From contig OZ252006.1 in the NCBI GenBank assembly GCA_965247175.1, positions 868,001 to 932,000 on the forward strand: DNA of 64,000 bases, read 5' to 3'. This stretch comes from JANQMX01 sp965247175 (GTDB lineage: Bacteria > Pseudomonadota > Alphaproteobacteria > Kiloniellales > DSM-21159). Below are positions 58,530 to 64,000 of the stretch, piece after piece; position 1 is the first letter of the stretch; each line of letters starts with the position of its first letter. A model generated the notes under the pieces. The model was not told the origin of the DNA. It made no database searches and was given only the letters and a program-made list of their open reading frames with translations. A program made the position numbers and the translations under genes.

Positions 58530-61181
58530 ATGCAGAGCACCAACGATATCCGCAGCCGATTTTTGGACTACTTTGCCGAGGCGGGGCACGAGGTCGTGGC
58601 CTCCTCTCCCTTGGTGCCGCGCAACGACCCGACGCTGCTGTTCACCAACGCCGGCATGGTTCAATTCAAGAACGTTTTCACCGGCCAGGAGCATCGGCCC
58701 TACAACCGCGCCGTGACTTCGCAGAAGTGCGTCCGGGCCGGCGGCAAGCACAACGACCTGGAGAACGTCGGCTACACGGCGCGGCATCACACCTTCTTCG
58801 AGATGCTCGGCAACTTCTCCTTCGGTGACTACTTCAAGGACGTCGCGATCGAGTTGGCCTGGAAGCTGGTCACCCAGGAGTACGGCTTGCCGGAGGACCG
58901 GCTTCTGGTGACCGTCTACGCCGAGGACGACGAGGCTTTCGCCCTCTGGCGCAAGATCGCCGACCTTCCCGAGGAGCGCATCATCCGCATCGCCACCTCG
59001 GACAACTTCTGGGCCATGGGCGACACCGGGCCCTGCGGCCCGTGCTCTGAGATTTTCTACGACCACGGTCCCGGCATCGCCGGCGGGCCTCCGGGCAGCC
59101 CGGACGAGGATGGCGACCGCTTCATCGAGATCTGGAACCTGGTCTTCATGCAATACGAGCAGGTGACCAAGGAAGAGCGGGTCGATCTGCCGCGGCCCTC
59201 GATCGACACCGGCATGGGCCTGGAGCGCATCGCCGCCGTGCTGCAAGGCAAGCACGACAACTACGATATCGACCTGATGCGCGCCCTCATCGAGGCCAGC
59301 GCCGCGGCGAGCGGCACTTCGCCGGACGGGCCGCGCGCGGTCTCTCATCGGGTGATCTCCGATCATCTGCGGGCGAGCTGCTTCCTGATCGCCGACGGCG
59401 TGCTGCCAAGCAACGAAGGCCGCGGCTATGTCCTGCGCCGCATCATGCGCCGCGCCATGCGCCATGCCCACATGCTGGGCGCCAAGGACCCTCTGATGTA
59501 CCGGCTTGTGCCGGCCCTGGTCGATCAGATGGGCCAGGCCTTCCCTGAGCTCGGCCGCGCCCAGAGCCTGATCGAGGAGACGCTGAAGCTCGAGGAGACC
59601 CGGTTCAAGGAGACCTTGGGCCGCGGCTTGCGCCTGCTCTCCGAAGCCACGGAGCAGCTCAAGGGCGATGCCCCATTGCCCGGCGAGGTCGCCTTCAAGC
59701 TCTACGATACCTACGGCTTTCCGCTCGACCTGACGCAGGACATCCTGCGCGGCGAGGGGCGGACAGTCGATCAGGCAGGCTATGACGCGGCCATGGAGCG
59801 CCAGCGCGCCGCGGCCCGCCAGGCCTGGGCCGGCTCCGGCGAGACGGCGACCGAGACGCTGTGGTACGAGCTGCGCGAGCGCCTCGGTGCCACCGAGTTC
59901 CTCGGCTATGAGAGCGAGGCGGCGGAAGGCGTGGTGCAGGCCATCGTGCGCGACGGCGAAGAGGTACACGAGGCGGGCGAGGGCGACAGCGTCCACTTCC
60001 TGGCGAACCAGACGCCTTTCTATGCCGAAAGCGGTGGCCAGCAGGGCGACAGCGGCACGGCCGAGAGCGGTGGCGGCGCGCGCCTGCGCATTCTGGACAC
60101 GCAGAAGAAGCTTGGCGACCTGCACGTCCATACGGCCGAGGTCATCTCGGGGCACCTGCATGCCGGTGATCGGGTGGAGCTTAGCGTCGACCATGAGCGG
60201 CGCAGCGCCCTGCGCATACACCATTCTGCGACCCATTTGCTGCACGAGGCCCTGCGTCAGCGTCTCGGCGACCACGTGACCCAGAAGGGCTCCCTGGTGG
60301 CCCCCGACCGGCTGCGTTTCGACATCAGCCATCCCAAGCCGCTGGATGCCGAGGACATCCGGGCTGTCGAGGCCTTGGTCAACCGACGCATCCGCACCAA
60401 CGCGGAAGTCGGAACCCGCTTCATGACGCCGGATGAGGCGATCACCGCGGGCGCCCTAGCGCTGTTCGGCGAGAAGTACGGCGATGAGGTGCGCGTCGTT
60501 TCCATGGGCGGCGAGGACGCCACCAAAGGCGCGGGCCGTGCCTTCTCCACCGAGCTGTGTGGCGGCACGCATGTGACCCGCACCGGCGACATCGGCTTCT
60601 TCAAGATTACCGGCGAGACGGCCTTGGCGGCCGGCGTGCGCCGCATCGAGGCCGTGGCTGGTGCCGCAGCCCTGACCTACGTGGAGACCCAAGAGCGCTT
60701 GCTCGATCAGGCGGCTTCCGCGCTGAAGACCGGCCCGCAGGATCTGCCCGAGCGGGTGACCGCGCTGATCGAGGAGCGCCGCAAGCTGGAGCGCGAGCTC
60801 TCAGAGACCCGCAAGAAGCTGGCCACTGGCGGCGGCGAGGGACCGGCGGCCAAGGAGATCAACGGCCGCAAGCTGATCAGCCGCGTTTTGCAGGACGTGC
60901 CGGCGCGCGACCTCAAGCCCATGGCCGACGAGATCAAAGGACACCTCGGCTCAGGCGTCGCGGTCATCATTGCCGTCAACGAAGGCAAGGCCTCGGTGGT
61001 GGTCGGCGTTACGGACGATCTCACGCAGCAGCTCTCTGCGGTCGACCTCGTGCGGGTCGGCTCCGAGGCCCTGGGCGGCAAGGGCGGCGGCGGCCGGGCC
61101 GACATGGCGCAGGCCGGCGGCCCGGATGGCACCAAGGCTGACGACGCCATTGCTGCTATCGAAGCGGCGCTGGCGGCCTGA
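58530..61181 (+). CDS. alaS: Alanyl-tRNA synthetase AlaS
   Basis: Class II synthetase of 883 aa. Catalytic motifs in FLDYFAEAGHEVVASSPLVPRNDPTLLFTNAGM and VRAGGKHNDLENVG; the editing domain has HSATHLL (HxxxH) and CGGTH (zinc site); the C-terminal DHHA1-like domain ends GKGGGGRADMAQAGG. The first ATG at 58530 is used; a TTG 9 bp upstream is in frame. Length matches the family. Confidence 0.97.
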   Translation: MQSTNDIRSRFLDYFAEAGHEVVASSPLVPRNDPTLLFTNAGMVQFKNVFTGQEHRPYNRAVTSQKCVRAGGKHNDLENVGYTARHHTFFEMLGNFSFGDYFKDVAIELAWKLVTQEYGLPEDRLLVTVYAEDDEAFALWRKIADLPEERIIRIATSDNFWAMGDTGPCGPCSEIFYDHGPGIAGGPPGSPDEDGDRFIEIWNLVFMQYEQVTKEERVDLPRPSIDTGMGLERIAAVLQGKHDNYDIDLMRALIEASAAASGTSPDGPRAVSHRVISDHLRASCFLIADGVLPSNEGRGYVLRRIMRRAMRHAHMLGAKDPLMYRLVPALVDQMGQAFPELGRAQSLIEETLKLEETRFKETLGRGLRLLSEATEQLKGDAPLPGEVAFKLYDTYGFPLDLTQDILRGEGRTVDQAGYDAAMERQRAAARQAWAGSGETATETLWYELRERLGATEFLGYESEAAEGVVQAIVRDGEEVHEAGEGDSVHFLANQTPFYAESGGQQGDSGTAESGGGARLRILDTQKKLGDLHVHTAEVISGHLHAGDRVELSVDHERRSALRIHHSATHLLHEALRQRLGDHVTQKGSLVAPDRLRFDISHPKPLDAEDIRAVEALVNRRIRTNAEVGTRFMTPDEAITAGALALFGEKYGDEVRVVSMGGEDATKGAGRAFSTELCGGTHVTRTGDIGFFKITGETALAAGVRRIEAVAGAAALTYVETQERLLDQAASALKTGPQDLPERVTALIEERRKLERELSETRKKLATGGGEGPAAKEINGRKLISRVLQDVPARDLKPMADEIKGHLGSGVAVIIAVNEGKASVVVGVTDDLTQQLSAVDLVRVGSEALGGKGGGGRADMAQAGGPDGTKADDAIAAIEAALAA

Positions 61182-61630
61182 GCGCGAGGACGATAGGGCA
61201 GCACGCCAACTGTCGTACGCGCGCTTGACGCGGGTATCCATTCTGCAGCCTGCGCCGAGCTCGGGGCAGCTAATCTGGCGCAGCCGCAACCTCGCTCGTC
61301 ATCCCGGCCGCGTCAGCGAGCCGGGAACCATGGTTGGGCGAGGCTCGGACGGCAGGATGAGAAAGCGCACGGCCGCAACATCCGTGCTGACCGACTGCGT
61401 CCCGTGCAGGCCGCGGAATGGACCCCGGCTCGGGGGCCGGGGTGACGTGAGGAGGTGCGGCGCGTTCGCGGACACTTTCAGACTGTCACCCTTGGGCGCA
61501 GCGCGCAGCGTTGCGACCCGAGGGCTCGCGGAGCGAGTTGCCGAAGGCAGCGGTAGGCACCCACCGAGTGTGTGGCTGGACCCCGGCTCGCGGGCTTCGC
61601 CCTTGGCCGGGGTGACATCAGAGGGTGGAT
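61182..61630. repeat. Intergenic region with REP-like palindromes
   Basis: No gene seen. Three GC-rich palindromes of the same family: 61302-61326 (TCCCGGC/GCCGGGA), 61421-61446 (GGACCCCGGC/GCCGGGGTGAC) and 61578-61616 (same ends with a longer loop). Such GGACCCCGGC...GCCGGGGTGAC sequences look like dispersed repeats of this genome. Confidence 0.6.
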
Positions 61631-62197
<567 letters not shown>

Positions 62198-62334
62198 GGC
62201 AGTCCTTGGCCTTGTGTCATGTAGCTCGGCGTCTCTGCGGAGCAATCTTGGCAAGAGCGAGACGCTCACGCAGGTGTGACCCAATAGCAAGACAAATGGT
62301 CCCGAGTCAGCTCAACCCGAGCCATCTCCTAGTG

Positions 62335-63549
62335 TCAGCCCATGGCCGCCTGGAGATTGGTATCGAGCCGGTCGAGGAACTGGTTGGTGGTCAGCCAAGT
62401 CTGATCGGGGGCGATCAGGAGTGCCAGGTCCTTGGTCATGGCGCCGCTCTCGACCGTTTCGATGCAGACCCGCTCCAGGGTTTCGGCGAAGCGCACCACC
62501 TCTGGCGTATCGTCGAAGGCGCCGCGGTAGGCTAGGCCGCGGGTCCAGGCGAAGATCGAGGCAATTGGGTTGGTCGAGGTTTCCTTGCCGGCCTGATGCA
62601 GGCGGTAGTGCCGCGTCACCGTGCCGTGGGCCGCCTCCGCCTCGACGGTATTGCCATCGGGTGTCATCAGGACCGAGGTCATCAGGCCGAGCGAACCGAA
62701 GCCCTGCGCCACGGTATCGGACTGCACGTCGCCGTCATAGTTCTTGCAGGCCCAGACGAAGCCGCCATTCCACTTCATCGCGCAGGCGACCATATCGTCG
62801 ATCAGCCGGTGTTCATAGGTGATATCAGCTTCGGCAAACTTCTCTTTGAATTCGCTCTCGAAAACTTCTTCGAAGAGGTCCTTGAAGCGGCCGTCGTAGG
62901 CCTTGAGAATCGTATTCTTGGTTGAGAGGTAGACCGGCCAGCCCAGCGCCAGGCCGTAGTTCATGCAGGCACGGGCGAAGCCGCGGATGCTGTCATCGAG
63001 ATTGTACATGGAAAGCGCCACGCCGCCGCCCGGGAAGTCGTAGACCTCCCGCTCGATGGGGGCGCTGCCGTCCTCGGGCTCGAAGCGAATGGTCAGCTTG
63101 CCCTTGCCGGGGACCACAAAGTCGGTCGCGCGATACTGGTCACCGAAGGCATGACGTCCGATGACGATGGGCTTGGTCCAGCCCGGCACCAGCCGCGGCA
63201 CGTTTTCACAGATGATGGGCTGGCGGAACACCGTGCCGCCCAGGATGTTGCGGATGGTGCCGTTGGGCGAGCGCCACATCTGCTTGAGGCCGAACTCCTC
63301 GACTCGCTGTTCGTCCGGCGTGATGGTGGCGCACTTGACGCCCACCCGGTGCTGCTTGATCGCGTTGGCCGCATCGATGGTGATCTGATCGTCCGTGCGG
63401 TCGCGCTCTTCGATGCCGAGGTCATAGTACAGCAGATCAACGTCGAGATAGGGCAGAATGAGCTTTTCCTTGATGAAGGCCCAGATAATCCGGGTCATCT
63501 CGTCCCCGTCCAGCTCAACAATCGGATTCTTGACTTTGATCTTCTGCAT
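62335..63549 (-). CDS. icd: NADP-dependent isocitrate dehydrogenase
   Basis: TCA-cycle enzyme of 404 aa that oxidises isocitrate to 2-oxoglutarate. Begins KVKNPIVELDGDEMTRIIWAFIKEKLI, has IDAANAIKQHRVGVKCATITPDE, the substrate-binding SPNGTIRNILGGTVFR, and the cofactor/metal part VAQGFGSLGLMTSVLM and EAEAAHGTVTRHYR. This is the homodimeric, eukaryote-like type of NADP-IDH common in alphaproteobacteria. Confidence 0.97.
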   Translation of the reverse strand: MQKIKVKNPIVELDGDEMTRIIWAFIKEKLILPYLDVDLLYYDLGIEERDRTDDQITIDAANAIKQHRVGVKCATITPDEQRVEEFGLKQMWRSPNGTIRNILGGTVFRQPIICENVPRLVPGWTKPIVIGRHAFGDQYRATDFVVPGKGKLTIRFEPEDGSAPIEREVYDFPGGGVALSMYNLDDSIRGFARACMNYGLALGWPVYLSTKNTILKAYDGRFKDLFEEVFESEFKEKFAEADITYEHRLIDDMVACAMKWNGGFVWACKNYDGDVQSDTVAQGFGSLGLMTSVLMTPDGNTVEAEAAHGTVTRHYRLHQAGKETSTNPIASIFAWTRGLAYRGAFDDTPEVVRFAETLERVCIETVESGAMTKDLALLIAPDQTWLTTNQFLDRLDTNLQAAMG

Positions 63550-63691
63550 GATGCTCCGCTCTTTCGCCCCTGATGATACGGCGCGGGCTGCGCCCGGGGC
63601 TCATTTCACACTATGTTGCAGAGCACAATAATTGGCGGCCCGGAGGGCACAAGCCCTGCTTTCTGATTAGCCGGCCTGCCTTTGGGGGCTT

Positions 63692-64000
63692 TCAGATCTG
63701 GGTGGGGTTCGAGGCGAATCGGGGCGCAGGCGCGGCCGCGATTTGGGCGAAGAGATCGTCGATGGAGGCGGCAACCGAGAAGAGGTTGCTGTACTCGGGC
63801 CTGACGAACTTTTCGGCCAGCTGGTGGGTAACCAGCTCCAGGAGCAGGTCCCAGTAGCCTTCTTGATTGAGCAGGACGATCGGCATGTCGTGCAGCTTGA
63901 GCTGGCGCCAGGTGATGATCTCGAAGGTCTCATCAAGGGTCCCGAAGCCGCCCGGCAGGACGCAGAAGGCATCGGCCAGCTCGAACATCCGCATCTTGCG
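63692..64000 (-). CDS. LOG-family protein (partial, N-terminal end beyond window)
   Basis: Last 102 residues of a lysine-decarboxylase-like/LOG protein. RKMRMFELADAFCVLPGGFGTLDETFEIITWRQLKLHDMPIVLLN contains the PGGxGTxxE motif of cytokinin riboside-monophosphate phosphoribohydrolases. The frame stays open to base 64000. Such proteins hydrolyse nucleoside monophosphates; the physiological role in bacteria is often unknown. Confidence 0.88.
   Translation of the reverse strand, partial: RKMRMFELADAFCVLPGGFGTLDETFEIITWRQLKLHDMPIVLLNQEGYWDLLLELVTHQLAEKFVRPEYSNLFSVAASIDDLFAQIAAAPAPRFASNPTQI

Noticed and set aside
58500..60332. 610-aa open frame antisense to alaS
   Set aside because: Antisense shadow of a highly conserved gene; no domain recognised.

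Overview
The window is a chromosomal segment of a GC-rich alphaproteobacterium, most likely of the order Rhodospirillales. The reasons are the Caulobacter-type regulators FlbD, FliX, SciP and CckA, the alphaproteobacterial gene order flgE-sciP-fliF-fliG-fliH-fliN-flbD, an IalB-family protein, a 404-residue NADP-type isocitrate dehydrogenase and intergenic GC-rich palindromes. No species can be named from the sequence alone.

Most of the window (1-16 kb and 29-54 kb) is one large flagellar and motility locus. From the left on the minus strand it has flbD (cut by the window edge), motA, fliN, fliH, fliG, fliF, then sciP. Next is a flagellin operon read right to left (flagellin 1, a FliS-like gene, fliK, flgD, flgE), then a second one (flagellin 2, flaG, fliD, fliS). 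A TPR/GT41 O-linked sugar transferase and a CmcI-like methyltransferase diverge from flagellin 2 and probably modify flagellin. After two transporters and a mobile insert (22-29 kb) comes a tight operon for a CDP-activated, C-methylated deoxysugar. The flagellar locus then resumes with fliW, flgL, flgK, a FlgN-like gene, flgJ and flgI; divergent fliX; dksA; flgH, flgA, flgG and flgF; fliL, fliM, a coiled-coil membrane protein and a MotE-like gene; cheY, cheZ, two MotB-like genes and a giant periplasmic TPR protein; fliP, fliO, an unknown gene, fhlB and csrA; and flgB, flgC, fliE, fliQ, fliR and flhB. The last 10 kb is housekeeping: cckA, recA, ialB-like, alaS, a periplasmic cyclophilin, icd and the end of a LOG-family gene.

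The regulatory wiring can be read from the DNA. Near-perfect CtrA boxes (TTAA-N7-TTAA, at most one mismatch) lie upstream of fliF, the GT41 gene, fliX/flgI, fliL, cheY and flgB/csrA. Good sigma-54 -24/-12 promoters lie upstream of both flagellins, flgI and flgF. A shared palindrome, CGGCA-N5-TGCCG, occurs once upstream of fliF and twice, 23 bp apart, upstream of flagellin 2; it is a candidate FlbD site. CsrA and FliW are both present, and the flagellin 2 leader has a hairpin with AGGAA in the loop, a typical CsrA target. The regulators of the circuit (CckA, SciP, FliX, FlbD, CsrA, FliW) are therefore nearly all encoded beside their targets.

The main accessory feature is a 1.94-kb, AT-richer insert (21938-23876). 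It is bounded by short inverted repeats and a CTAG duplication, has no recognisable transposase, and carries one SEC-C/TPR gene of unknown function. No CRISPR array, rRNA or tRNA was seen.
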